From Arachis hypogaea (Eukaryota; Streptophyta; Magnoliopsida; Fabales; Fabaceae): a DNA stretch of 64,000 nucleotides. A model generated the notes under the pieces. The model was not told the DNA's origin, searched no databases, and saw only the letters and a list, made by a program, of their open reading frames with translations. How positions within the stretch are numbered: the stretch's first letter is position 1; the number at the start of each line of letters is the position of its first letter. Positions 31,265 through 41,290 of this stretch are shown here, in pieces. The stretch is taken from positions 87,977,671 to 88,041,670 of the forward strand of contig NC_092053.1 in assembly GCF_003086295.3 (NCBI RefSeq). The letters are read 5' to 3'. The translations under genes were made by a program, and so were the position numbers.

Positions 31265-32314
31265 AGAGGGAGCAGCAGCCACCATGACTTATGAGGTGGT
31301 TAAGTTTTATTATCCCTTACCATATCTCATCTTCTGTCTTTCCAGTATTTTTAGCTTATTTCCTGTTTTCTATTTTAGCTTTTGCATGATCACTTGTAGG
31401 ATTTCCTTGCTTTCTAGTTTAGTTCTTTATTTTATTATTTTATGTTTATTTTGAAAGATGTCTCATGTATTACTCACTAAGCTTAAATAAAAAACCAAAA
31501 GAAAAAGAAGTAGTAAAATTCATGAGATTTGAGTTATATATTATGAGTTGTTCGAATAACTTTGATGTGGTGGCACTATCTTTATTTCTGAATGTATGAT
31601 CTGAACAGTGCATATTTGATATTGGAGTTGAGAATATTGGTTCTTGAGGAACAGGAACTTAGAGAAGTATTATGGATTCTCTGAAACAAGTAAAAGATTG
31701 ATTCTTGAAGCAAAAGAAGTAGCAAAAATAATTGAAAAGAAGCAAAAGATATAAAAGATCCAAGGCTTTGAGTATCAATGGTTAGGAGGGTCAAAACTGA
31801 TATAAAAGGTCCAAGGCTCAAAAGAGTGTTTTTCCCTAACCATATGCTTGTGGTGTGAAAGTATCAAGTAACCCTTGAGACTGTGCACTTAAAGTCATGA
31901 CTCGATGTTGTTACAGAGTATGCCCAAGGCTCTAAGCACCATTGTCTAGGAAAAAAAGCAAGGAAAAATTCAAACCCAAGAGGTTCCCCAGTTAAGGGCT
32001 TACAGTGTTTATGTATCAAGTTAAGCTTGAAAACAAAACACTTAGAGTCATGGCTAGGCTCAAGGTGCATAGCACCAGTGAAAAGAAAGAAAAATCTGTG
32101 TTCAAGAATTAATTAGAGCCTAAAGAAGAGAATCTATAATATCATCCGAGTTCTAGTTTTGAAGGATGCCAATATTTCCGAGCTTCAAAGGATAGTGAGA
32201 TTCCAAACCTATTCAGAATTGGAGTGTAATTATCCCCATTCAGTAACTAGATCTGAGATTGAATGAACACTCGAGTCTCACACATTTTCTCTTTTTGGTC
32301 CTATATTTTTTTGG
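31265..32314 (+). other. 3' untranslated region of H
   Basis: No gene. Colinear in character with the F1 region 27766-28842 (shared phrases such as 'gatgtggtg...acaat', 'gaacagtgcatat', 'ccaaggctttgag'). Confidence 0.6.
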
Positions 32315-32351
32315 TTGCTTGAGGACAAGCAACCATTTAAGTTTGATGTTG
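32315..32351 (+). promoter_or_regulatory. Module B hairpin plus PPT of H
   Basis: TTGCTTG (32315-32321), loop AGGA, CAAGCAA (32326-32332), then TTTAAGTTTGATGTTG and the LTR start TGATGCGTGAGC. Confidence 0.8.
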
Positions 32352-32710
32352 TGATGCGTGAGCATCTTATACCCTTTTTCCTAGCATTTTCTAGTTATTT
32401 TTAGTTATATTTTATTAAGTTTTATTATATTTTAGTGAAAAAATCCTCTTTGGATGCTATTTTGAGTTGTTTTGGTATTTTTATGATTTTAGATGAATTT
32501 TGGGCAAATTTGGCAGAGTTTTGTGCAACAACAAAGAAAGGATAGTAGATGTTGTCAACTCTAAGCTTCTTACATTCCAATGAGCATAACTTGAGCCACC
32601 GATGTCCAATTGAAGCGGTCTCAATGTTGTTAAAAAGTCAACTTCTAGAGCTTTCCAACGATATATAATAGTTTATACTACACTTCTGGAATCATTGCCA
32701 AATCTGGCGC
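32352..32710 (+). repeat. 3' LTR of H, truncated after ~359 bp
   Basis: Starts TGATGCGTGAGCATC right after the polypurine tract. From about 32489 it aligns with the 5' LTR from 8566. It stops abruptly at 'aatctggcgc' where the X leader begins. No target duplication can be tested. Confidence 0.75.
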
Positions 32711-32972
32711 TAAACTTAAAAATTGATACTAGACTCAAACAAAAGGCACTATTTTTGAAAATTTTTTTGAAAGGAATGAAAAAAAAATTGAAACTTTAAC
32801 AAGAACAAGAACAAAAGACTCAAACAAAGATAAAGATCAATAAAGAAAAGCAAATATTTTGAAAATTTTTTTGATTTTTTTGAAAAAAAGAAACAAAAGA
32901 CTCAAACAAAATAGTAAAAAGTACATAATCTAAGCAACAAGATAATCCGGTTGTTTGTCAAATCTGAACAAT
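32711..32972 (-). other. Leader fragment of X
   Basis: No gene. AT-rich with T runs on the sense strand, and a start resembling the F1 leader (ATTGTTCAGATTTGACAA versus ATTGTTCGAGTTTGGACAA). Confidence 0.6.
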
Positions 32973-32989
32973 CCCCAGAAATGGCGTCA
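32973..32989 (-). promoter_or_regulatory. Decayed primer-binding site of X
   Basis: Minus strand TGACGCCATTTCTGGGG, four changes from the tRNA-Asp complement; three of the four are G-to-A or C-to-T. Confidence 0.65.
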
Positions 32990-32995
32990 AAAACT

Positions 32996-34463
32996 TCGTG
33001 CACGAAACTGGCTCCGCGAAATTTGCACAGATAGACCAGCAAGTATACTGAGTCATCCAAGTAATACCTCAGGTGAGTGAGGGCCGATCCTACGGAGATT
33101 GTTGGATTGAGCAAGGAGTGGTTACCTTGCAAATCATAGTTAGGCAGATAGAAATTATAATTTGTCATGGAAAATGCATAAAACAAAATAAATAAATAAA
33201 ACGTTACTTAGATAGATGAGAAATCAATGGTGATAGAACGGTTGAGGCTTCGGAGATGCTTTGTCTTTGCAGATTAACTTTTTTTACTGTCTACTTCAAT
33301 AACTTTATGATTCCTTCAATGGCAGCCGTAAATGATTAACTCATGTCATCTCATCAAGTTAACCTCCTCTACTGCAGCAATCCGTCACATTGAGATGATT
33401 CATGTCCTCTCATCAAGCCAGCTCTAGGTTTCTTATTGTAGCAGAAGATGAAGCTCTAGGTTTCTTCCAGATCAGAAAGTGTTGCTTCTCTGACTCTACC
33501 TTTAACGACACAGAGACCTCACGCACCCATAGTCAACAGGATTTCATGCCACACATCCAAAGTTGCTCAGATGCTCTATTGGAACCCGCAATGCAATCTC
33601 TAGCTTTAGTTCAATGCTATCTCGGTCAGGAATCGCACGGAACCCATGTAGAACAAGGGTGATTGTCACGAGTCACCCTCAATTCATAAGATGAAGAGCG
33701 AGTTTGCATAAGAGAATAGAATCAGACATATTGAATTAGAACAGTAATATTATTGATCCATGAAACTCAGCAGAGCTCCTAACCTTATCCATAGGAGGTT
33801 AGTGACTCATTCTGTACATAATAGTTTTTGAATGGGCAAAGATCTCTAACAAGGGTGATCTTTGTTCTATATATACTAGTGTAGTAACTAAGGATTATAG
33901 AAAATAAGATAAACTAGTCTTGTAGTATGAAAATCCATTTCTAGGGCCCACTTGGTGAGTGTTTGGGCTGAGCTTGAGTGTCTCCCATGAGTTAGTACCC
34001 CTTAGGGGCATTGAACACCACTCCTGGGCTCCTTTTTGGGGGTTGGACGCCAGCTGCTCCCCTGTGGGCGCTGGACGCCAGGAATAGGGCTGGTGGCTGG
34101 CGTTGAACCCCAATTTTGGGCCTTCATTGCCAAACAAAGTATGGACTATTTGTAGTTTTCCATAGCCGTTGAAAGGGCATCATTTGAACTTATGTAGCTC
34201 CAAAAAATCTCCTTCAAGTGCACGGAGGTCAGATCCTAACAGCATCTGCAGTCCTTTCTCTGCTTCTGAATCAAACTTATGCTCAAGCTCCTCAATTTCA
34301 GCGAGAAAATACCTGAAATCACCATAAAACACACAAACTCAAAGTAGAATCCAAAAATGTGAATTTTGCACTAAAACATATGAAAACTTAATAAAACTTA
34401 AACAAAACATAACAAAAATATATGAAAATAATGCCAAAAAGCGTGTAAAATATCCGCTCATCA
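32996..34463 (-). repeat. LTR of X
   Basis: About 1468 bp, sense start TGATGAGCGGATATTTTACA, end near ...GTGCACGA with the terminal CA decayed. Contains GGCGCTGGACGCC and CTGGCGTTGAACCCC words (34010-34110) and the LTR-end hairpin CCTCA/TGAGG (33067-33082). It is related to but clearly diverged from the F1 LTR. Confidence 0.7.
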
Positions 34464-34535
34464 GGACACCAAACTTAAACTGTTGCTTGTCCCCAAGAAA
34501 CCAAAAACAAAGTAGGATAAAAAGAAATTGTAGGA
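34464..34535 (-). promoter_or_regulatory. PPT and module B of X
   Basis: Minus strand TTTCTTG, loop GGGA, CAAGCAA (34500-34483; one base of the stem changed), then TTTAAGTTTGGTGTCC and the LTR. Confidence 0.65.
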
Positions 34536-36221
34536 TGGTGCACAAAATTGTGATCTCTAACAATGGCACCAAAAACTTGGTACGCACGATCTTAATCTCA
34601 ACTCTTTTTCACAACTCTGCACAACTAACCAGCAAGTGCACTGGGTCGTCCAAGTAATAAACCTTACGTGAGTAAGGGTCAATCCCACAGAGATTGTCGG
34701 CTTGAAGCAAGCTCTGGTCATCCTTGTAAATCTCAGTCAGGCAGATTCAAATGGTTATGAGGTTTTGATAATTAAAATATAAATAAAATATATAATAAAA
34801 TAAAGTTACTTACGTAATTCATTGGTGAGAATTTCAGATAAGCGTCTGGAGATACTTTGTTACTTTTGACCTTCTGCTTTCCTACTGCCTTCTTCCAACC
34901 ATGCGTTACCTCCTTCCATGGCAAGCTGTATGATTCTCTCGGATTAAAACAAATCCATATGCGCTGTCACCGCACAGCTAATCATCTGTCAGTTTCCGCT
35001 AGCGACGGAATTGGACCATTGTCCTTTTGCACACTGTCACTTGTGCCCCACATTCGCAGGTTTGAAGCTCGTCACAGTCATCCCTTCCCAGATCCTACTC
35101 AGAATACCACAGACAAGGTTTAGACTTTTCGGATCTCAGGAATACTGCTAAAGGTTCTAGCCTATACCATGAAGACTCTGATCTCACGGAATGGAATGCT
35201 CTGTTGTCAGGAGAGGCTATCATGCGTCATGAACCAGGAGGCAAAGAGATACACACTCAATTATTGCAGATAGAACGGAAGTGGTTGTCAGGCACGCATT
35301 CATAAGTGAGAATGATGATGAGTGTCACGGGTCATCACATTCATCAAGTTGAAGTACAAGAGTATATCTTAGAGAAGAAGTAGGCCTGAATTGAATAGAA
35401 AATAGTACTAATTGCATTAATTCATGAAGAACAGCAGAGCTCCACACCTTAATCTACGGGGTGTAGAAACTCCACCGTAGAAAATACATAAGTGAAAGGT
35501 CTAGGCATGGCCGTGAGGCCAGCCTCCAAATGTGTACAATGATCCAAAGATGGTTAAAAGACCTAAAGGTGGTCAAAAGGCATAAAATAAATCTCTAAAA
35601 GTAGTTTTTATACTAAACTAGTAACCTAGGGTTACAGAAAATGAGTAACTAAGTGCACATAGTGTAGAAATCCACTTCCGGGGCCTACATGGTGTGTGCT
35701 TGGGCTGAGCATTGAAGCCTTTTCGTGCTTAGGCTGTTCCTGGAGTTAAACGCCAGCTTTGGTGCCAGTTTGGGCGTTTAACTCCAATTCTGGTGCCAGT
35801 TTGGGCGTTTTACGCTAAGATGTTTTAGGCCTACTTTGAACGCCAGTTTGGGCCATCAAAACTAGGGCAAAGTATGGACTATTATATATTGCTGGAAAGC
35901 CCAGGATGTCTACTTTCCAACGCAATTGAGAGCTAGCCAATTAGGTTTCTGTAGCTCCAGAAAAGCTATTTCGAGTGCAGCAGGGTCAGAATCCAACAGC
36001 ATCTGCTGTCCTTTTTCAGCCTCTGAATCAGATTTTTGCTCAGGTCCCTCAATTTCAGCCAGAAAATACCTGAAATTATAGAAAAACACACAAACTCATA
36101 GTAAATTCCAGAAATGTGATTTTTGAATAAAAACTAATAAAAATATAATAAAAAGTAATAAAACCATACTAAAAACTATGTAAAAACAATGCCAAAGAGG
36201 GTATAAATTATCCGCTAATCA
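34536..36221 (-). mobile_element. Solo LTR S2 in the 3' region of X
   Basis: A complete F1-family LTR of 1686 bp in antisense (plus-strand start TGGTGCAC, end CCGCTAATCA). Flanks are TAGGA (34531-34535) and TAAGA (36222-36226), an apparent target duplication with one substitution. The X sequence reads on across it when compared with F1 28780-28842. Carries GGCGTTTAA/TTAAACGCC words at 35745-35850. Confidence 0.75.
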
Positions 36222-37198
36222 TAAGATACAATAAATCTCAGAGTTTTCAATGAAGCTCAGTTTCATTAGATGAGTAGAACTAGTAGATTTTTGCTTCTGA
36301 ATAGTTTTGGCTTCTCACTTTTCATTGAAGCTCAGAATAGTTGGCATCTTTAGGAACTTAGAATCCAGATGATACTATTGATTCTCTTAGTTAAGTTCTT
36401 TTTTATTGTTGAACATAGCTTCTTTAGAGTCTTGGCCGTGACCCTAAGTACTTTGTTTTCTAGTATTACCACCGGATACATAAATGCTATAGACACTTAA
36501 CTGGGTGAACCCTTTCGGATTGTGATTCAGCTTTGCTAGAATCCCCAGCCAGTTGTGTCCAGAGTTCTTAAGCACACTCTTTGCTTTGGACCACGACTTT
36601 AACTGCTCAGTCTCAAGATTTTCACTTGACACCTTCACACCACAAGTATAGAGTTAGGAAAGCAGATCAATTGAACTGTTTAGGCTAAGATATTTCTTTT
36701 AGGCCCTCCTAACCATTGATGCTCAAAGCCTTGGATCCTTGCTCTTGCCTTTTGGGTTAAAGAGCTATTGGCTTTTTCTACTTTTTATTTCTTTCTATTG
36801 CTTTTTGCTGCTATTTCTTGCTTCAAGAATCAATTTTTGTATTTTTCAGATTACCAATAATACTTCACTTTTATCATCATTCTTTCAAGAGCCAGCATTC
36901 TTAACTCCAACATCAATTTTGCACAATTGATTCATACATTCAGAAAACAAAAGCAATGCCACCACATCAAATAATTGAACTATTCTTAATATATAACTCA
37001 AAATTCATGCATCTTACTTTTCTTTTTCAATAAAATATTTTTTCTTTTAAGCAAGGTGAGAGATGCATGGAATATTTCATAGCTTTAAGACATAAAGATA
37101 GATGATCATGCACTAGAAACAGACAATAAAATAAAATACATGGCAAACAAAACAAAAAATAACATAGGCAACAGGGGAGTAAAGAGAATGAATCCGCC
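36222..37198 (-). other. 3' untranslated region of X
   Basis: No gene. Reverse-complement counterpart of F1 27766-28842. Confidence 0.65.
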
Positions 37199-37840
37199 TT
37201 AGTGATGGCGTCTACTACTCCTTCTGGAGGATCCAATGGAGTGCTTGATTTCCTCTATGTCACGCCCTTGCCTCTGTTGTTCTTCCCTCAAAACTCTTTG
37301 TTCTTTCCTCACGGCTCTTTGATCTTCTTTTATGTCATGGAGGATAGTGGAGTGCTCTTGATGTCCCATCCTTAGTTGATCCATGATGGAGCTTAATTCC
37401 CCTAGATAAGTGTGCAATTGGTCCCAATAACCTTGGGGAGGAAAATGCATCCCTTGAGGCATCTCAGGGATTTCTGGTTGAGGTAGCTCCACATGCTCTT
37501 GCTGTGGTCCATGTGCTGGCTCTCTAATTTGCTCCATCCTCTTCTTGGTCATGGGCTTGTCCTCCTCAATAGGAATGTCTCCTTTTATGACAATTCCAGC
37601 TGAATTGCATAGATGACAGATAAGGTGGTGGAATGCCAACCTTGCTAAGGTGGAAGGCTTTTTAGCTTTCTTATACAACTCTTGAGGTATTACCTCATGT
37701 ACCTCCACCTCACTTTCAATCAAGATGAAATGAATCATGATGGCTTTGTTAATGGTCACTTCTGACCGATTGCAAGTAGGGATGATAGAGCATTGGATAA
37801 ATTCTAACCATCCTCTAGCTACAAGCTTTGAGGTTAAGCC
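37199..37840 (-). pseudogene. ORF2 of X, Athila env-position ORF (C-terminal part)
   Basis: Open from a TGA near 37840 to the stop at 37199 (about 210 residues). Upstream part reads LTSKLVARGWLEFIQCSI, then PTCNRSEVTINKAIMIHFIL, VHEVIPQELYKKAKK, TLARLAFHHLICHLCNSAGI, which matches the pattern I know from the plant transposon protein found in env position of Athila/Calypso elements. The C-terminal part (from REPAHGPQQEH) is Gln/Glu/Arg-rich, with repeated R-E-Q/E-Q-R units (EQRVLREEQQRQGRD) and is likely coiled coil, ending SSRRSSRRHH. The same end is found, damaged, in F1. The 5' part is cut off by P3 at 37887. Role unknown. Confidence 0.65.
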
Positions 37841-37887
37841 TTCTCAGTTGGATAGGCTTGCCTTGAGCATCCCTCTTCCACTAAGCT

Positions 37888-39706
37888 TGATGAATCCACA
37901 TTTCATTGTATTTATTTGCTTTAATTAGGTGGATTTTATTGACTTTTCTTGCATTTAGCCATTGAAATAGCATAGTTTCATGATGTCTTCCTAATTTGTG
38001 CTTGAAAGTGAAAACATGCTCTTTAGGCCTTTTTATTGCTAAATTTTATTCACTTTGATCCCATTTGGTGCCTTGATGGTTTTGATGAGTGATTTCAGGT
38101 TTCCAAGGTATGTTTGGGTTGAAGAAGTGAAGAAAGAGCATCCAGTGATGCGTGCGTACGCACAACGGACTTCGTGCAAGGATGCGTACGCACCAAATGT
38201 CGTGCGTACCCACGATGGGAATTTTTGCGCAAACGTGCGTACGCACGGTAGGTCGTGCGTACGCACGCGTGCATATGTGTGAGGTCATTAATACAAATCG
38301 CTGGGGGGCAATTAGGTTTAGCTTTTATGATGTTTTCTCTTAGTTTCTAAAGAGAGAAGCTCCCCCCTCTCTCTAGAATTAGGGTTCTTTAGTTTAATTT
38401 CTTGTAATTTCTATGTTTAATTCTTGTTTTCATTTACTTTTCCTTGTCATTTATTATTATTGCATCTTTCTTCTTCTTCATTTCTCTTGCTATTTCTTAT
38501 ATTTTGTCATTTTATGTTTTATGAACGCTCTTGTCATTTTGATTTCCAATTAATGCAATTTTATGTTTCCATGTCATTTATTGCTTTCTTTAGTTGTCAT
38601 TGTCACTTTCTTGCTTTGGTAGTTGTAGAATTTAATTTATTGCAATATAATATTATTTTATTTTCATGGACACTAAGTGTTTGATAAAATGTTTGGCTTA
38701 GTTTTCACATAGTTTTTCTTCCCTCTTGGCTTGAAATTGTTGACTTTGGTGATCCTTGAGTCATTGATGTACATTCTTGTTTGATACATTAGAGTAGTTA
38801 GTTGATTTGGTCTTCATTGATTCTATGTGACCCTTAGTGTTGACATAGGACTTATGGATTAAAATTAACTATGCCTATTTGACTTATCTTCGATGTAAGG
38901 TTGACTAAGTAGGATCAACTCTTCATAATCATCGTGTGTTTGTGGTCAATGGCTAGGATAGGTAACCTTAGCTCTTAATTACTTGCCAAGATGTTTTCTT
39001 GCATTTGAAGTTTCCTTTGCTTGCATTTAATTGCTTTGACTTTTATTGCTTTGATGTTTACTTTCTTGCATGTTTAGTTTTCACACTCTTGGTTGACGAA
39101 TTGGATGTTTGGGTGGAATTGGGTTGTGGATGTCCATTCCGCATTATGTGAGAATAGTTAATTGATTTGGTTTCCATTGACGCTAGTCTTTCACTAAGTA
39201 ATTAGTTAGTTGAATAAGACTTATGGATTGAGATAAATTACACCCTTTTGACTAATTCTCAAGGAGGATTGACTAGTTTGGATTGATTCCACCCAATTAC
39301 CATGTTTGTGGTCCACAACTAGGATAGGAATCCCTAATTACCCAATTCTTGCCGAGAGTCCTTTTTAGCATTTGATTTCTATTTTCATTGCCTTTACTTG
39401 CCTTCATTTACATTCCTTGCATGTTTACTTACTTTCATTGCTATTTACATTTCTTGCTCCTTTGCTTTTTTGCATTCACAATCCCCATGTTCTCTCTCTC
39501 TCATAGCCAATAAATGTACATTTCATTGCAACTCCTAGGGAAGACGACCCGGGAGCTAAATACTCTCGGTTAATATATTTGTTTTGTATTGTGACATCCT
39601 TTGGATTGATATTCGATTTGGGAATTAATTGTTGATTTAGACTATACTTTCAACGATGGAAATTTATATTTGGAAATTCTAGATCAACAATAAATTCTTC
39701 TTATCA
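37888..39706 (+). repeat. 5' LTR of P3
   Basis: 1819 bp, start TGATGAATCCAC, end ...TTCTTATCA, followed by AATT and the primer site. Contains perfect palindromes CGTGCGTACGCACG at 38234-38247 and 38254-38267 and GTGCGTACGCAC at 38152-38163, and the LTR-end hairpin CCGGGAG/CTCTCGG (39549-39569, with one G-U pair). No 3' LTR of this element is in the window. Confidence 0.8.
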
Positions 39707-39710
39707 AATT

Positions 39711-39727
39711 TGGCGCCGTTGCCGGGG
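39711..39727 (+). promoter_or_regulatory. Primer-binding site of P3 (tRNA-Asp)
   Basis: TGGCGCCGTTGCCGGGG, four bases after the LTR end. Confidence 0.85.
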
Positions 39728-39872
39728 AGTTGTAATGGTGCTTGTTATTGGCTATTGTTAATATGTGAATATGTAAATAGTTTGCTTTTGATTGATTACT
39801 TATTTTTGCCAAGTTTTAGGAGTCCATTTTGCTTGTTCTTATTATCTTTTGTTTTTATTTCCTTTTTCTCCT

Positions 39873-40070
39873 ATGGATTCTCACCCATTGCATTATGAGT
39901 TTGGTTGCTATTATGTTATAGGGATTGAGAATTTCAAGTATTTGTCACCTAGAGGGAATGAAGAGAATTCACAAGAAGATTGGGTGTACAAGCTTTGGAA
40001 TCTCAAAAGCCATGGAAATTGCAAACATAGGTGGAAATTCAAGGAACAATGGAAACACAAGCCTCCTTGA
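39873..40070 (+). CDS. Miniature version of the P-family ORF
   Basis: 65 residues: MDSHPLHYEFGCYYVIGIENF resembles the P4 start MNFHFGYEFGSNYVVGNESF, and the end HGNCKHRWKFKEQWKHKPP resembles the P4 end HWKCKHWWVFKDGFKHKPP. The central Pro/Tyr-rich, acidic and FKW..LETDG parts are missing, so N- and C-terminal ends are joined directly. The frame is intact, which is notable among the damaged genes here. Module A follows 50 bases after the stop. Function unknown. Earlier in-frame ATG codons exist (39792) but family comparison supports 39873. Confidence 0.55.
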   Translation: MDSHPLHYEFGCYYVIGIENFKYLSPRGNEENSQEDWVYKLWNLKSHGNCKHRWKFKEQWKHKPP

Positions 40071-40120
40071 TGAGAGCTTCTCAATAAAGTCCAACTTAAG
40101 GACTCTAAATAGAAGCGCTA

Positions 40121-40138
40121 GGTGGGAGACACCCCACC
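40121..40138 (+). promoter_or_regulatory. Module A hairpin of P3
   Basis: GGTGGG, loop AGACAC, CCCACC: six perfect pairs, preceded by GAAGCGCTA and by GTCCAACTTAAGGAC. Confidence 0.8.
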
Positions 40139-40620
40139 ATGGTAAAACTTTCGAACTTTCCTCCTTTATTGCATTCTTGTAAATATGTCTCTTGATTGGT
40201 GTCTTGTCTTTTTGGATTTTAGTTTTTCAATTGCTATTTTGAATAGTTGGTAATTTTGTTTGAATTTGTCTTTGTGTCATGAATTGAAATTTTAAAGTTT
40301 TTTTTTTAGTTGTGGATAGTTGAAGTAGTTTTGGTAGCTTTTGTCTATGCATATTTCAAGTATTTTGAGTAGTTAGCAAATTTTGTTTTTGAAAATAAAA
40401 TCTTGGTAATTTTAAGGTTGAATTTAAATAGTTGCAAATTTTTGTTAATTTTTTGTTTTTGTGAATATTAGTATGTTGGGTGATGTTAAAAAAAAAAGAA
40501 ACATTTCGTGCGTACGCACGGTGCTGGTGCGTCGCACATCCCAAAATATGGTCCCTGTCCATGGCATTAGCACCTTTAGTGCATACGCACGGATGCAAAA
40601 AACACAGAACCCCCATTTAG
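40139..40620 (+). other. P3 3' region with palindromic words
   Basis: No gene. T-rich sequence, then CGTGCGTACGCACG at 40507-40520 and further GTGCATACGCACGG (40578-40591), the same words as in the P3 LTR. Confidence 0.65.
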
Positions 40621-41290
40621 TGCGAAGCCCTAACTCTTCACACGAACCACACACCCCCCATCATCGCCCACCATCGCCCACCATCATCACCCAACCTCCA
40701 CCGCTATAGCCACCACAACCGCCGACCAACACCATCGACAACCACTCAACCCTTCACACTATCCCCTCTCTTCTTCTGCCTCTCTCACATCTCTTCTCTT
40801 TCCCCTTGGCCAACTCCCCTTTCCTCTACCACCGAACAAACGCCGCACCCCTCTCCCTCTTCCCACCTACGCTGGCGACCTCTCCGCGACTCCTTTCCCC
40901 CTCTCTATTCATCCTTGTATCTCACTCCTTCTCTCTTCACATGGCGACCCAACCCTCTTCCCTCCTGTCCGAACCCGAGCCCAGGACCACCGCTCTAGCA
41001 TCTCCGTCGCCACCGTCGCGAACCACCAACACCCTCCTCTCACTGACATCCCCACACCACCCTTGCTCAGTTTCCCCCCTTTCACTTCCTTTGAAAGCTA
41101 GGACAGGGCAAAGCCCCTGTTTTCATTTCTGTGCAACTTTTCGCCGCTGCCATTGAAGCAGCGCCACACTGCCGTAGCACCACCAGGCCGCCACTCCTGC
41201 TCTGGCCGTTCACTCCTCTCCCTCCACCTTCGCTTCCCTTCCTCTGTTCCAATCCCCTGCTTCCCAGGTTCCCTTTCTTCTCATTTTCAT
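40620..41290 (+). other. C/T-rich segment of unknown origin
   Basis: Clear base-composition change: C- and CT-rich, with Ser/Pro/Thr-rich readings in several frames (for example ATG at 40806 and 40941). It ends at CTTCCCAG followed by GTTCCC (about 41270) and then T-rich, intron-like sequence. No domain recognised. It could be a captured host 5' exon plus intron start, or simply an element leader. Confidence 0.35.

Larger units (their letters stand above)
32711..37887 (-). mobile_element. FIDEL-like minus-strand element X, rearranged
   Basis: In sense direction from the right: ORF2 (cut by P3 at 37887), 3' untranslated part, solo LTR S2, module B and polypurine tract, LTR (34463-32996), then primer site and a truncated leader (32972-32711). 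An LTR with a polypurine tract before it and a primer site after it is the middle LTR of two tandem elements, so X is the product of unequal recombination or of a tandem array later cut at both ends. The left edge abuts the broken H LTR, the right edge the P3 LTR. Confidence 0.65.

Noticed and set aside
40806..41156. Ser/Pro-rich 116-residue ORF as a host gene
   Set aside because: Low-complexity translation of CT-rich DNA, several frames open at once, no domain; kept only as a region of unknown origin.
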